A DNA stretch of 64,000 nt from an uncultured candidate division Zixibacteria bacterium (GTDB lineage Bacteria; Zixibacteria; MSB-5A5; GN15; PGXB01): the NCBI GenBank assembly GCA_937925655.1, contig CALAMC010000098.1, positions 37,542-101,541 on the forward strand. The letters run 5' to 3'. Below the pieces are notes generated by a model. That model made no database searches, had not been told where the DNA came from, and saw only the letters and a list, made by a program, of their open reading frames with translations. Made by a program: the position numbers and the translations under genes. How positions within the stretch are numbered: position 1 is the stretch's first letter; each line of letters starts with the position of its first letter. Shown here in pieces: positions 50,791-61,025 of the stretch.

Positions 50791-53361
50791 ATGCTGAAAG
50801 TAACTATACCGGATAATTTCATTCCCGAGAGAACGTATATTCTCGATGTCGTCCTCGGCGATTTCCTCGGCCTGGAATACGATATCCGAACCGACAGTAC
50901 AATCGCCGACTGGACAATGGAGATTGAAAACGGCCACCGCTTGATAATCGAGGACCATTTTTTCAATCATGTCAAACCGGCTGACAAGTACTATTCGCAA
51001 AAATATATCCCGGAACATGTGAAATACGTCTGCAGTCGCTTCGCCAGCGAGCCGAATATCCCGGTTATTTACGGCGGCGCGGAACCATCAGTGCGCCTGC
51101 TGACAATGACCGGCCGGACGCCGTTGGAAAAAACAATGATCTGTACCATCGATATCTTCGCCGGGGCGTTTTTTATGCTCTCGCGCTGGGAAGAATACGC
51201 CGTCAAAACCCGCGACCGGCATGACCGTTTCCCGGCAGCCGAAGCCCTGGCAGTCAAATTCGACTTCATCGACCGCCCCGTCGTCAATGAATACATCGAG
51301 ATGCTCTGGAATATGCTGGCCGAATTGGGTAATATTCAAAAACGAAAATATCGTCGTTTTGCGTTATACCTTACCCACGACATCGACCATATTTCGTTAT
51401 GGAATAATTTCCGCGACTTCATCAAAACTCTGGGCGGCGATATCATCAAAAGAAAATCCCTGCCTCAAGCAATGTCCAATACCGCACATTTTTTGAAATC
51501 GACTTTCGGTGCGGCCAAACAGCCATACGATACTTTCGATTATCTTATGACGCAGTCCGAAAAACGCCGCCTGCACTCCCATTTTTTCTTTATGACCGGC
51601 GGCGGCGGTAAGGACGGCAACCATTATCATCCCGACGACCCAAAATTAATTAGAATCATAAAAGACATTAAACGTCGGGGACATACCATCGGTTTTCATC
51701 CCGGTTATGACTCCCCGGATGATTATGCCCGGTGGACCAAAGAGTACAAAAAACTGACCGCCCTGACCGACAGTAATATCACCGAGGGCCGCCAGCATTA
51801 CCTCCGCTTTCGCCTTCCCGACACTTGGCGCATCTGGGATTATCACGACATGAAATTCGACAGCACTCTGGGTTATCCCGAACGGGAGGGTTTTCGCTGC
51901 GGCGTCTGCTATGACTTTCCGGTCTTCGATATAGTGGCGCGCAAACGGCTGAATCTCCGCGAAATGCCCCTTATCGCCATGGATGCGACCCTCGTGCAAT
52001 ATCGCCGGATGCCTCCCGGCCGCGCTCAAAGCAAACTGCACAAACTGATCGACCGGGTGTACCGCTATGACGGAACCTTCGTCCTGCTCTGGCATAACTC
52101 CAGTTTCAATTTATACCCCTGGTCCAGATATGAAAAAGTATATGAAAACACACTGGACTATGCCGCCGAAAGAACCGGTGACTCCGGGCAGGAACGCGGT
52201 CGTGCGCCGGCGTCGCCCGCCCGCAAGAAAGCGGTTCTTTTAACTTATCACTGCCGCAAATCCCCTCGCCAGGCCGGATTTCATCAACTGGCCCATGCCC
52301 TCCGCAACGAAGGCTGGGAAACCCTTTTTCTGACGGCTCCCTACAGCCTCCTATCCCAAATACGGAACAACTATCGCTCCCGGTGCATCATCCCCGAAGA
52401 AACGAACCGCCTGCACCGTCACGGCGAAAATGATTACAGCTATGTCCTCAAAACACCCTGGCATCCGGTTAATCTGAAAAATCGATTCCTAAACGGTATT
52501 TTTGCGCCGTTATTCAGAAGGTACGACCGTTTTTTGACGGGCGAGATGATGGATTACATTCGTCAAGCCGACCTGTTCATATTCGAAAGCTGCGCCGCTC
52601 TTTTATTTTTCGATAAAATCCGAAAAATCAACCCGAAGGCCAAAATGATTTATCGCGTGTCCGACGATTTGAAACTTCTGAACGTCCCCCCGGTGGTACT
52701 CGAAGCCGAGAAAAAATCCGCCCCCCTGTTCGACCTCGTCAGCTCTCCCAGCGCCTATCTGCACCGGTATTTTGAACACTTCGGGCACGCCTCTCTGGAT
52801 CATCACGGTCTGCGCAAAGACCTGTATGATAAAGACTATGAAAATCCCTATGATGCATCATGCACCAATGTTGTTTTTATCGGCCAGGCGCATCTCGATT
52901 ATGATTTTCTGCGGCGGGCTTTGCAAATATGCCCGCACTGGAAATTCCACGTCATCGGACCGCTCTCGTCGGAACACATGAGCGAAAATATTATTTATTA
53001 TGGTGAAAAACCGTTCGAAGAAACCATCCCGTTTATAAAGTATGCCGACATCGGCCTGCATACTCTGGCCTTCCGGCCGGGGGCCGGATCGTTTACCGAT
53101 AGCCTTAAAGTCGTTCAGTACACATACTGCCGCCTGCCGATAATCGCCCCGGACTTCCTCGAATGCGATCGCTCCAATTTCATATACTATCGCCCCGGCG
53201 ATTCGGTGAGCATCGCCCGGGCTCTTGAAACGGCCCAAAAATTCAACCACACGCTGATTGATAATGACAGAATACCATCGTGGGATGATCTGGTGCAAAG
53301 CTGGCTGGCAAAATTAAATATTGTGCAAACGGAAAATGTGGAAAGCAGATTATACATATGA
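50791..53361 (+). CDS. Fusion of polysaccharide deacetylase-like domain and glycosyltransferase
   Basis: 856 aa. Residues about 1-455 are a DUF7033-type N-terminal part (VRLLTMTGRTPLEKT, SRWEEYAV) leading to a NodB-like deacetylase core with LTHDIDHISLW, HSHFFFMTGGGG, HTIGFHPGYDSPDD. A hydrophilic linker (about 460-478) rich in Gly, Arg, Pro and Ala joins to a GT1/GT4-like glycosyltransferase of GumK style: VLLTYHCRKSPRQAGFHQLA, FIFESCAALLFFDKI, YRVSDDLKLL, VFIGQAHLDYDFL, and GSFTDSLKVVQYTYCRLPII. Both are expected in the cytosol or at the inner membrane. Confidence 0.85.
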   Translation: MLKVTIPDNFIPERTYILDVVLGDFLGLEYDIRTDSTIADWTMEIENGHRLIIEDHFFNHVKPADKYYSQKYIPEHVKYVCSRFASEPNIPVIYGGAEPSVRLLTMTGRTPLEKTMICTIDIFAGAFFMLSRWEEYAVKTRDRHDRFPAAEALAVKFDFIDRPVVNEYIEMLWNMLAELGNIQKRKYRRFALYLTHDIDHISLWNNFRDFIKTLGGDIIKRKSLPQAMSNTAHFLKSTFGAAKQPYDTFDYLMTQSEKRRLHSHFFFMTGGGGKDGNHYHPDDPKLIRIIKDIKRRGHTIGFHPGYDSPDDYARWTKEYKKLTALTDSNITEGRQHYLRFRLPDTWRIWDYHDMKFDSTLGYPEREGFRCGVCYDFPVFDIVARKRLNLREMPLIAMDATLVQYRRMPPGRAQSKLHKLIDRVYRYDGTFVLLWHNSSFNLYPWSRYEKVYENTLDYAAERTGDSGQERGRAPASPARKKAVLLTYHCRKSPRQAGFHQLAHALRNEGWETLFLTAPYSLLSQIRNNYRSRCIIPEETNRLHRHGENDYSYVLKTPWHPVNLKNRFLNGIFAPLFRRYDRFLTGEMMDYIRQADLFIFESCAALLFFDKIRKINPKAKMIYRVSDDLKLLNVPPVVLEAEKKSAPLFDLVSSPSAYLHRYFEHFGHASLDHHGLRKDLYDKDYENPYDASCTNVVFIGQAHLDYDFLRRALQICPHWKFHVIGPLSSEHMSENIIYYGEKPFEETIPFIKYADIGLHTLAFRPGAGSFTDSLKVVQYTYCRLPIIAPDFLECDRSNFIYYRPGDSVSIARALETAQKFNHTLIDNDRIPSWDDLVQSWLAKLNIVQTENVESRLYI

Positions 53362-53390
53362 TAGCCAAACCTCAATAATACCGATGACAT

Positions 53391-54593
53391 ATGCAAACCG
53401 CTTTGACCAATATACTCCGCTTTATCGTTAAACCGTACGGCATGGTGGTCGTGACGACCCTGTTGAGCTTTGCCGCCTGGTTGTCGCCGGATTTCGGTAT
53501 TATCTGGAAAGGCTACAACCCGCCGCAGGAATTGTTTTCTTTCGGCGGCCTGGTGGTGGCCGTCTGGTACGGCGCCATTATCCTGATTGGCTGGACTTGT
53601 TTCCGCCTGGGACGAATATCCGAGAATATGATCGGACGTCCCCGATATAAAGTCCGTCTTGATGATTTTGCCGCCTATGGCTTCATAAGCGCCGTCGGTT
53701 TTATCGGCTTTGCCTGTGTTGTTTTGTATATCATTCAAAGTTTTAGCCTGAACGAAGTGCTTTTTACCATCATGGGCGGCGAAGCCAATGTTCTCCATAA
53801 AAAATTGTACGAGGAATATTCCATCGGCCTTTTTTCATTACGTTATGTTTTGATTCTTGGTGCCGGCCTGGCGATTTACCGTATTCTGTCACGAATATCC
53901 CGTTCGCTTCTGGATTTTGCCAATATTATCATGCTTTTGCTGATAGCCGTTATCGCCAGCCGATTGTCGGTCGTCTTTGCCCTTACGATCGGTTTCGGCT
54001 TATGGATTATAAACCGGCCCGACATTAAAATAAAGCCGGGGCGCTGGCTGGCGATATCGTTTGTCGTCTTTATTATATTTTCGTTCTATAACTATTCGCG
54101 TAATATTAATTTCTATATAAATCAGGGTAACGCCGGATTTTTCGCCGCGGGAATATCGGAAATAGTGAAATACCTGGCGGCTCCGTTCCAGGGAGCGCTG
54201 GCCGCCGGTAATCATTTCGAACAAATCATGATCGACCCGCAGCACAGCCATCTTTATACCGGCATCAATCCGTCGCTGACGACCAATTCGGCCCTGCTGG
54301 GGTTGATTCGTATCAGCGGCAATATGTTCATTCCCATAATGACCGTGTCGGTCATGCTTGCTTCCTTTTTCATGGGGATGCTGTACCGACAGAAGGACAA
54401 TTTCATAATCCTGATTTATTTCGTTTTGCTGTACTGCTTCGCCGAAATCTGGCGGGTGTACATTTTCAATGCCGGTATAATTATCACTTTGCTGGTTATC
54501 GCCATATTGGCCCCGGCGGCATCACGAGCCATCAGAGCGCTGGCCCAAATCATTAAGTTTCCATCGCCAATAAAAGAAACGGATTCGGCATGA
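53391..54593 (+). CDS. Oligosaccharide repeat-unit polymerase (Wzy-like)
   Basis: 400 aa, about 11 predicted membrane helices and a periplasmic loop (about 250-300) with the HLYTGINPSLTTNSALLGLI region typical of O-antigen polymerase-like proteins. Sequence identity within this family is low, so the call rests on topology and position between the assembly genes. Joins repeat units on the periplasmic side. ATGA overlap with the GT9 gene. Confidence 0.78.
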   Translation: MQTALTNILRFIVKPYGMVVVTTLLSFAAWLSPDFGIIWKGYNPPQELFSFGGLVVAVWYGAIILIGWTCFRLGRISENMIGRPRYKVRLDDFAAYGFISAVGFIGFACVVLYIIQSFSLNEVLFTIMGGEANVLHKKLYEEYSIGLFSLRYVLILGAGLAIYRILSRISRSLLDFANIIMLLLIAVIASRLSVVFALTIGFGLWIINRPDIKIKPGRWLAISFVVFIIFSFYNYSRNINFYINQGNAGFFAAGISEIVKYLAAPFQGALAAGNHFEQIMIDPQHSHLYTGINPSLTTNSALLGLIRISGNMFIPIMTVSVMLASFFMGMLYRQKDNFIILIYFVLLYCFAEIWRVYIFNAGIIITLLVIAILAPAASRAIRALAQIIKFPSPIKETDSA

Positions 54594-55651
54594 AGCGTTC
54601 GGCATTGATAGTCAAGCTCGCGGCCATCGGTGACATTGTCATGGCCCTGCCGATGGTCAAAACACTTCGCGACCAGAATCCCGGCCTAAAAATAACCTGG
54701 CTGTGCGGCAAAACGGCGGCCCCGTTGCTGGAAAAATTAAATCTGGTCGATGAGATAATCACTCTTGATGAAAAAAAACTTCTGACAGGGAGTCTGGCCG
54801 GACGCCTGATGGAATTATTTAAAGTATGGCTAAAACTCTTTGGCCGACGTTTCGACCTGATCGCTACCGGTCATGCCGATGGCAGATATGCCCTGTTGAG
54901 CCTGACGGCATTGGCAAAGAAAAGAACGCGCTTCAAACGATCCGGAAGACATCTTCTTCCCCTGCCCGGACGGCATCACAGCGATGAATATGTGCGACTT
55001 ATCGGTGAAGATAACATACCTGTTTTTCCGCAGGCATTGTTGCCGGTGGTCGACTGGGAATTGACCAATGAACTGCAGGAACAAATTCCCCGCGATAAAA
55101 CGACCGCCCTCGTGGCGTTTGCCCCCGGCGGAGCTAAAAATGTTCTGCATGATGACGCCCTGCGTCGCTGGCCTTTGCACCACTATGTTTCGCTGGCTGA
55201 AAAATTGATCGAAAACGGTTACGAAGTTGTTCTGACCGGAGCGCCCGATGATGACTGGATTATTCCTTCATTTGCCGCATTGAACGTCATCGATCTGGTG
55301 GGCAAAACGAATCTTGTTGAACTGGTGGCGCTATATGGAAAATGCCGGGTGGTCGTAACGCACGACAGCGGACCGATGCACCTCGCGGGGTTGGCCGGAA
55401 CATCGATGGTCGCCCTTTTCGGCCCAACCAACCCTTTTGAAAAGGCTCCCCGAAGCAGTAAAGTCCGGGTGCTGTGGGGCGGAGACAAACTGGCCTGCCG
55501 ACCCTGTTATGACGGCAAAAACTACGCCGCTTGCCAAAACAACGTCTGCCTCCGGCAGGTTTCGGTCGATGAGGTGTTCAATGCCGTTACCGGCCTGATT
55601 AACTCTGCTTCCTCGAATAAAAACGCCGAAACCATGACCCACCAATGTTAA
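54590..55651 (+). CDS. Glycosyltransferase family 9 (heptosyltransferase-like)
   Basis: 353 aa. GT9 hallmarks: IVKLAAIGDIVMALPMVKTL at the N-terminus, FAPGGAKNV for the donor region, VLTGAPDD, and VVTHDSGPMHLAGLAGTSMVALFGPTNP. End carries CRPCYDGKNYAACQNNVCL with several Cys. GT9 enzymes add heptose or related sugars from ADP-sugar to LPS. Whether the acceptor is LPS core or the repeat unit cannot be seen here. Confidence 0.9.
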   Translation: MKRSALIVKLAAIGDIVMALPMVKTLRDQNPGLKITWLCGKTAAPLLEKLNLVDEIITLDEKKLLTGSLAGRLMELFKVWLKLFGRRFDLIATGHADGRYALLSLTALAKKRTRFKRSGRHLLPLPGRHHSDEYVRLIGEDNIPVFPQALLPVVDWELTNELQEQIPRDKTTALVAFAPGGAKNVLHDDALRRWPLHHYVSLAEKLIENGYEVVLTGAPDDDWIIPSFAALNVIDLVGKTNLVELVALYGKCRVVVTHDSGPMHLAGLAGTSMVALFGPTNPFEKAPRSSKVRVLWGGDKLACRPCYDGKNYAACQNNVCLRQVSVDEVFNAVTGLINSASSNKNAETMTHQC

Positions 55652-55838
55652 AAACCCGGATATAAATCAACTCCAGTTCTTGCCGTTGCCATTTCTCTTT
55701 AACCCTTTGTCAGGAAAAATTTTCAAACCGTCGGTGAAACAATTTCCTCGGAATTAAGCCCGTTTCAGAGTCGCCCCCAGCGCGGGTCATAACTATTCGC
55801 ATTTCAATAAGTTACAGCACCTTATTCAATGACCTTGT

Positions 55839-55854
55839 CGGCACGACAATTGCG
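55839..55854 (+). promoter_or_regulatory. Sigma-54-like promoter for the Wzz-Wzi operon
   Basis: CGGCACGACAATTGCG matches TGGCACG-N4-TTGC at all but the first base, with GG and GC exactly 12 bp apart. Overlaps a perfect palindrome TTGTCG-GCA-CGACAA (55835-55849). The start codon is at 55874. Confidence 0.55.
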
Positions 55855-55873
55855 TAAATAATATTCCTTAGAT

Positions 55874-57028
55874 ATGAACGCTGATCGAAAAAGAATTATA
55901 TTAAAAAATAGCGGTCATCAGGGTCGCCATGAGTCCGCCGATTCCGATGGAAATCTATATTCGGATAATCCCGAACCTGAATTTTTCGAGCTTATCGGCC
56001 GCATTCTTCGAAAAAAACGGGTAATTTTCATCGCCGCCTTGTCGGTCATGGTTTTATCCGCGCTCATCGTTTTATTAATGCCCAATCTGTACACGTCGCA
56101 ATGCAGCATTCTTCCGACCGGCAACACCGATAAATTTGCGGAACTGCGCCAACTGGCCGGCATGGGCGGATTTTCTTCGCTTGATAAAAACTCTTCCGAG
56201 TTGTACCCGGTGATTTTGCAGTCGCAGACAATACAAGACAACGTTGTCATGGCCACCTATTCATTCGAACATCAGGGCAAACGGCTCGAGATGTCTTTCT
56301 CGGATTATTGCGAATCTGAAAATATGGATATCCTGCGCCGCAAACTGGCCTCGATGACCCGTATCGCGACCGACAACAAAACCGGTGTCATATACCTGCT
56401 CCTGGAAAGTCGCTACCCCGGCTTTTCCCGGGCGGTGTTGAATAAGTACCTTTCCGAACTGGAGCATTTTAATCGGTACCGACGGCTTTCGGCCGCCAAG
56501 GAAAACGTCCAGTACCTTAAAACCGAGTTGACGAAGGTCAAAGAACAACTGACCGCCGCCGAAAACGAACTCGAGGCATTCCAGATGGCTAACCGTGACT
56601 GGGACGCCACCTCCGACCCGGAAACGAAAATGACTCTGGCCCGCCTGTGGCGTGAAATCGAGATGAAAACGAAAATGTATACTTTGCTGATGGAGCAATA
56701 CGAACTGGCTCGTCTCGAACAACAGAAAGACACGCCCATCGTGAGAATTCTCGACGCTCCGACTCTTCCGTCGATGAAATCGGCCCCCCGGCGACTTATG
56801 ACCGTTTTGCTGGCGGGGATCCTGACCATGATGGCGATGACAACGGTCCTTATGATTATTGAGAACATCCGGCTGCGCTGTCTTAAAACCAATAACAATT
56901 CGCTGGAATACCTGCGCCAAAGCGTAACCGAAGCTTTCCCCCGAACCGGGACGACAATCAATCGTATTCGTAACCGCTTTACCCGACACGACCATGTGCC
57001 GGTCGAAAACTTGGAAATAAATAAGTAA
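55874..57028 (+). CDS. Wzz-type chain-length determinant
   Basis: 384 aa. Two membrane helices (about 51-70 and 314-333) flank a periplasmic domain with a long coiled coil (about 195-280, NVQYLKTELTKVKEQLTAAENEL). PNLYTSQCSILP after helix 1 and LDAPTLPSMKSAPRR before helix 2 are the usual Wzz/PCP motifs. No Walker-type kinase domain follows, so it is of the PCP-1 or split type; no Wzc-like kinase was found in this window. Sets polymer length together with the polymerase. Confidence 0.9.
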   Translation: MNADRKRIILKNSGHQGRHESADSDGNLYSDNPEPEFFELIGRILRKKRVIFIAALSVMVLSALIVLLMPNLYTSQCSILPTGNTDKFAELRQLAGMGGFSSLDKNSSELYPVILQSQTIQDNVVMATYSFEHQGKRLEMSFSDYCESENMDILRRKLASMTRIATDNKTGVIYLLLESRYPGFSRAVLNKYLSELEHFNRYRRLSAAKENVQYLKTELTKVKEQLTAAENELEAFQMANRDWDATSDPETKMTLARLWREIEMKTKMYTLLMEQYELARLEQQKDTPIVRILDAPTLPSMKSAPRRLMTVLLAGILTMMAMTTVLMIIENIRLRCLKTNNNSLEYLRQSVTEAFPRTGTTINRIRNRFTRHDHVPVENLEINK

Positions 57029-57063
57029 ATGGATATGAACTCATTTCAGGGAAGAAATAACTC

Positions 57064-58584
57064 ATGCCTCCGGCAAAATTTCTGGCCATCATACTGGTGC
57101 TATCCGGCGCCGCCCAGGTAGCCGCCGACATCACTTATCCGACCGGGCGCATGCCCTTCGCCCTGGATTATAACTGCCATTATCAGGCGGCCATCCGGAC
57201 TGGCAATGTCGCGGCCATACCGGCCGTCGGACCGTACTTTTATGATCAATTCGACATCGTGACCGAATATGGCCCTTCGCCCGCCTTTACCCTGATGGAT
57301 AACCTCGATAATTCCCGGATGCGTCTGTTTACCATCGCCTCCGAAAGATTTATTGCCGAAAAATACACGCGGGGACAGGACCTATTCCTGTTTTCCGGCG
57401 GCCTGCGTTATCAACCCTCCGAACATTTTGGTGCGGCCGTGCTTTTTAACCTCGACCGGGCCAAAGCCATCGACCCGGACTATACCGGCAAAGTCTGGCG
57501 CGGTCTGGCCGGAGATATCGAAACCGCCGGACTGTACTTTAAAAAAGGCGGAATGTCGCTCATTCTCGGACGACAGCGCGTTTTCTGGGGTCCGCAACCG
57601 GTCAACTTGTTGATTTCCGAAACGGCCGAGCCGCTCGATCTGTTTTCCGCCGGATATAAAAAGGGCCGCCTGCAATTCAATTTTATTTTCGCCCGTCTCG
57701 ACCAAAGCCGCCCCGACTCGACCGATATCCTTCGTCTGGCCGATGAAACCTTCAACGATAATCGTTATCTGGTGGGGCACCGCCTCGATATTCATTTCCA
57801 CCACCGATTTCGTCTCGGTCTGTTCGAGACCACTATCTACGGCGGCGAGGGCCGTCCACCGGAGTTGTACTATCTGAACCCTCTTCAATTTTTCCATACC
57901 GCCCAGTTGAACGAAGATGAAGACGACAACACCATGCTGGGCTTTGATTTTTCCTGCATCCCCGTCAACAGCCTGATGCTTTACGGCCAGTTGCTGGTCG
58001 ATGATTTCCAGATCGACGACCGCAACCGGGGCGATCAGGAACCCAACGAAATTGGTTGCATGGCCGGGCTGTTCAAATCCGGAAAGACCTCATCGTTTTC
58101 ACCGGACATCAAGCTGGAGTACGTTCGTATCACCAACCGCACGTACCATCAGAGTCAGCCGCGTAATCGCTATCTCAATCGCAACCTGTTAATCGGTCAT
58201 CCCCTGGGACCCGATGCCGATTCGCTGTCGCTGGTGACCCGCTTCTGGCCGACCCGGTGGCAGGCGGTCGAATTCGAAGTGGCCTATTGCCGGCATGGCC
58301 AGGGTTCCGTTTACACCGCCTGGGATGAACCCTGGGCGCTAAGCGAAGGTGACTACAGCGAGCCTTTCCCCACCGGCGTCGTCGAAAAGGGTTTACACAC
58401 GGCCGTGCATTTCAACGGCTACCTGCCGTTATCGGACTATTTCAAAAAACACCTGTTTTTATCGGTCAACGCCGGTTATGGCTGGATCGACAATAAATAC
58501 AACGTCGTCGATAAAAGCACCAACCGCGCCTGGGTCAGCTTCATGATCAGCTGGCTGGGCGCCGTCGAATTCGGAATTGAATGA
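57064..58584 (+). CDS. Capsule assembly Wzi-family outer-membrane protein
   Basis: 506 aa with signal peptide (MPPAKFLAIILVLSGAAQVAA). Wzi-like pattern: YFKKGGMSLILGRQRVFWGPQPVNLLIS, ELYYLNPLQFFH, LMLYGQLLVDDFQIDD, and alternating beta strands to the end. Wzi anchors capsule on the outer membrane by lectin-like binding. 35 bp after the Wzz-type gene. Confidence 0.87.
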   Translation: MPPAKFLAIILVLSGAAQVAADITYPTGRMPFALDYNCHYQAAIRTGNVAAIPAVGPYFYDQFDIVTEYGPSPAFTLMDNLDNSRMRLFTIASERFIAEKYTRGQDLFLFSGGLRYQPSEHFGAAVLFNLDRAKAIDPDYTGKVWRGLAGDIETAGLYFKKGGMSLILGRQRVFWGPQPVNLLISETAEPLDLFSAGYKKGRLQFNFIFARLDQSRPDSTDILRLADETFNDNRYLVGHRLDIHFHHRFRLGLFETTIYGGEGRPPELYYLNPLQFFHTAQLNEDEDDNTMLGFDFSCIPVNSLMLYGQLLVDDFQIDDRNRGDQEPNEIGCMAGLFKSGKTSSFSPDIKLEYVRITNRTYHQSQPRNRYLNRNLLIGHPLGPDADSLSLVTRFWPTRWQAVEFEVAYCRHGQGSVYTAWDEPWALSEGDYSEPFPTGVVEKGLHTAVHFNGYLPLSDYFKKHLFLSVNAGYGWIDNKYNVVDKSTNRAWVSFMISWLGAVEFGIE

Positions 58585-58641
58585 TGATGAAAATATATCT
58601 TTTATTTCATGAATCGGACTTAATCTCTTCAGGGGTTTACC

Positions 58642-59751
58642 ATGAGTAGTTGTATTATATTCGGCGGTTCCGGCTTTGTCGGGACTCATCTGGCCGAGCA
58701 TTTTCTGAAAACCGAACGCTTCGACCACATTCATCTGGCCGATATCCGTCCCAGTCCGCTTGACGGCCGCCCGGGGCTTAGTTATTCCCGAACCGATGTC
58801 CGTCAACCCATACCCGCTAATCTGATTTCAGAAAGACCGGAGTGGATATTCAACCTCGCCGCGGTTCATCGCGAACCGGGCCATATTCGTCAGGAGTACT
58901 TCGAAACCAATCTGTCCGGGGCACAAAATGTCTGCGCCTGGGCCGACGCGGTCGGTTGCGATAACATGTACTTCACCAGCAGTATCTCGGTCTATGGGCC
59001 GACCGACGGGCCGACCGACGAAAACCACCCGATTCAGCCTGCGACCCCCTATGGCGGCTCCAAATACCCGGCCGAATTATTGCATGAAATGTGGTACCGG
59101 GCCAGACCCGGTCGCCGCCTGCTGATATCCCGTCCGGGGGTGCTCTATGGCCCCGGAGATCCGGGAAATATCATGCGTATGATCAAAGCCATCGCCAAGG
59201 GCTATTTCGCCTTTCCCGGATCACCGAGGATTTATAAATCATACGGTTATATCTACGGTTTTATCGACAGCATCGAGTTCGTCATGGATAGCCGCGAAAA
59301 ACATTTCATTTATAATTATGTGGAAACTCCAACCGAACCGCTCATGGAGCTGGTAAAAAATATCAAACGTTTTATCGGTGCCAAAGCACTGGTTCTTCCT
59401 GTTCCCATCTGGATTCTAAAACCCCTATCCCATATGGTACAGGCATTGATTGGTTTTCGAAACCCGATTCATCCGGTGCGCGTCATGAAAGCCGCGACGC
59501 CGACCCATATCATTCCGCAGGCCCTGATAGACGCCGGGTTCGAATTTCAATATGATTTCGAAAAATCGCTCTGGCACTGGCTGGCGATCGCCCCGGAGGA
59601 TTTTGACATGATTCCAGCCCATAAGAAAACCCCGCCGATGGTCAGAATCACTCTTAAAAAACACGGCGAGAGAATCGCCTCCGGCTTCCGGACGAATTCG
59701 TCGATTAAAACCCGCGCCGCCGTGGTCGAGCTTGAAGAGGAAGTTGCCTGA
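58642..59751 (+). CDS. NAD-dependent epimerase/dehydratase, polysaccharide locus
   Basis: 369 aa. GGSGFVGTHLAEHFL nucleotide motif, Tyr-x3-Lys in PYGGSKYPAELL, ISRPGVLYGPGDPGN. C-terminal 80 residues are beyond the usual SDR core. Extended SDR, likely a nucleotide-sugar epimerase or reductase; substrate not predictable. Stop overlaps the GT4 start as TGATG. Confidence 0.85.
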   Translation: MSSCIIFGGSGFVGTHLAEHFLKTERFDHIHLADIRPSPLDGRPGLSYSRTDVRQPIPANLISERPEWIFNLAAVHREPGHIRQEYFETNLSGAQNVCAWADAVGCDNMYFTSSISVYGPTDGPTDENHPIQPATPYGGSKYPAELLHEMWYRARPGRRLLISRPGVLYGPGDPGNIMRMIKAIAKGYFAFPGSPRIYKSYGYIYGFIDSIEFVMDSREKHFIYNYVETPTEPLMELVKNIKRFIGAKALVLPVPIWILKPLSHMVQALIGFRNPIHPVRVMKAATPTHIIPQALIDAGFEFQYDFEKSLWHWLAIAPEDFDMIPAHKKTPPMVRITLKKHGERIASGFRTNSSIKTRAAVVELEEEVA

Positions 59752-60989
59752 TGAATAATAAAAATGACAACGCCCCCGATTTTTCAAATCTCAAAGTGGC
59801 CGTCGTCCATGAATGGCTGGTTGATTATTCCGGCTCGGAACGGGTGGTGGAACAAATGCTGGAGCTGTTTCCGCAGGCGGACCTGTTTGCTTTAGTCGAC
59901 TTTTTACCGGATAACCTGCGCTGGTTTATAAAAAACAAACCGGTGACTACGTCATTTATTCAAAAACTTCCCGGCGCCCGGACCAGATACCGCAGTTATC
60001 TGCCGCTGATGCCTCTGGCAATCGAGCAATTCGACCTGTCCGGCTACGATTTGATTTTGTCCAGCAATCACGCCGTTTCAAAAGGCGTCATCACCGGCGC
60101 CAATCAACTGCATATTTGTTACTGCCACTCTCCGATTCGTTACGCCTGGGATTTGACCCACCAGTACTTGAGGGAATCCGGCCTGACCAAGGGATTTAAA
60201 AGTTGGCTGGCCCGGTATTTCCTGCATCGCATACGCATCTGGGACAACCGTACCGCCAACGGTGTCGATCATTTCATCGCCAATTCGAATTTTATCGCCC
60301 GCCGCATCAAAAAAGTTTATGGACGCGAATCCGATGTCATTTATCCACCCGTCGAAATTGACAAATTCACGCTGATGGAAAAAAAGGAAGACTTCTTTTT
60401 CACCGTCTCGCGTATGGTGCCGTACAAAAAAATCAATGTCATTGTCGAAGCCTTTTCTGCCATGCCCGACAAACGGTTGATTGTCGCCGGCGACGGCCCC
60501 GATTTTAAAAAAATAAAGGCCCTGGCCGGACCCAACGTTGAATTTATCGGTTTTCAACCGACCGAAGTAATCGTCGCATATATGCAAAAGGCGAAAGCTT
60601 TCGTCTTTGCCGCCGAAGAGGATTTCGGGATTGTTCCGGTCGAGGCGCAGGCGTGCGGGACGCCGGTCATCGCCTACGGCCGCGGCGGCGTGCTCGAAAC
60701 CGTCATTCCGGGCATAACCGGCTTGTTTTTCGAAGAACAGACTTCGCAAAGCCTGCAGGAAGCGGTGATTCGCTTTGAACGGCATCGCCATGATTTCAAC
60801 GCTTCGATGATTCGCGCCAACGCCCTGCAATTCGCCGTCGAAAAATTCCGCGAGGCTTTCCGATCGTTCGTCACCGCGAAATTGAACGACTATAAAAATA
60901 TGCGGCCGATGCCCAAATGCGACAATGGTGTATCAGGAAAATCCCTGATTTACCGAAAAAATAAGAAAAGCATTCCTTTGGAGACGTGA
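59751..60989 (+). CDS. Glycosyltransferase family 4 (WbaZ-like)
   Basis: 412 aa. VAVVHEWLVDYSGSERVVEQML, ICYCHSPIRYAWDLTHQYL, FIARRIKKVYGRESDVIYPPVE and FGIVPVEAQACGTPVIAYGRGGVLETV are those of WbaZ/mannosyltransferase-like GT4 enzymes. Adds a sugar, likely mannose, to the lipid-linked unit from a nucleotide donor in the cytosol. Last gene of locus B, before a strong terminator. Confidence 0.92.
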   Translation: MNNKNDNAPDFSNLKVAVVHEWLVDYSGSERVVEQMLELFPQADLFALVDFLPDNLRWFIKNKPVTTSFIQKLPGARTRYRSYLPLMPLAIEQFDLSGYDLILSSNHAVSKGVITGANQLHICYCHSPIRYAWDLTHQYLRESGLTKGFKSWLARYFLHRIRIWDNRTANGVDHFIANSNFIARRIKKVYGRESDVIYPPVEIDKFTLMEKKEDFFFTVSRMVPYKKINVIVEAFSAMPDKRLIVAGDGPDFKKIKALAGPNVEFIGFQPTEVIVAYMQKAKAFVFAAEEDFGIVPVEAQACGTPVIAYGRGGVLETVIPGITGLFFEEQTSQSLQEAVIRFERHRHDFNASMIRANALQFAVEKFREAFRSFVTAKLNDYKNMRPMPKCDNGVSGKSLIYRKNKKSIPLET

Positions 60990-61025
60990 GTTCACCATAC
61001 CCTTTTGGGTAACCTTCTCTGTAAC

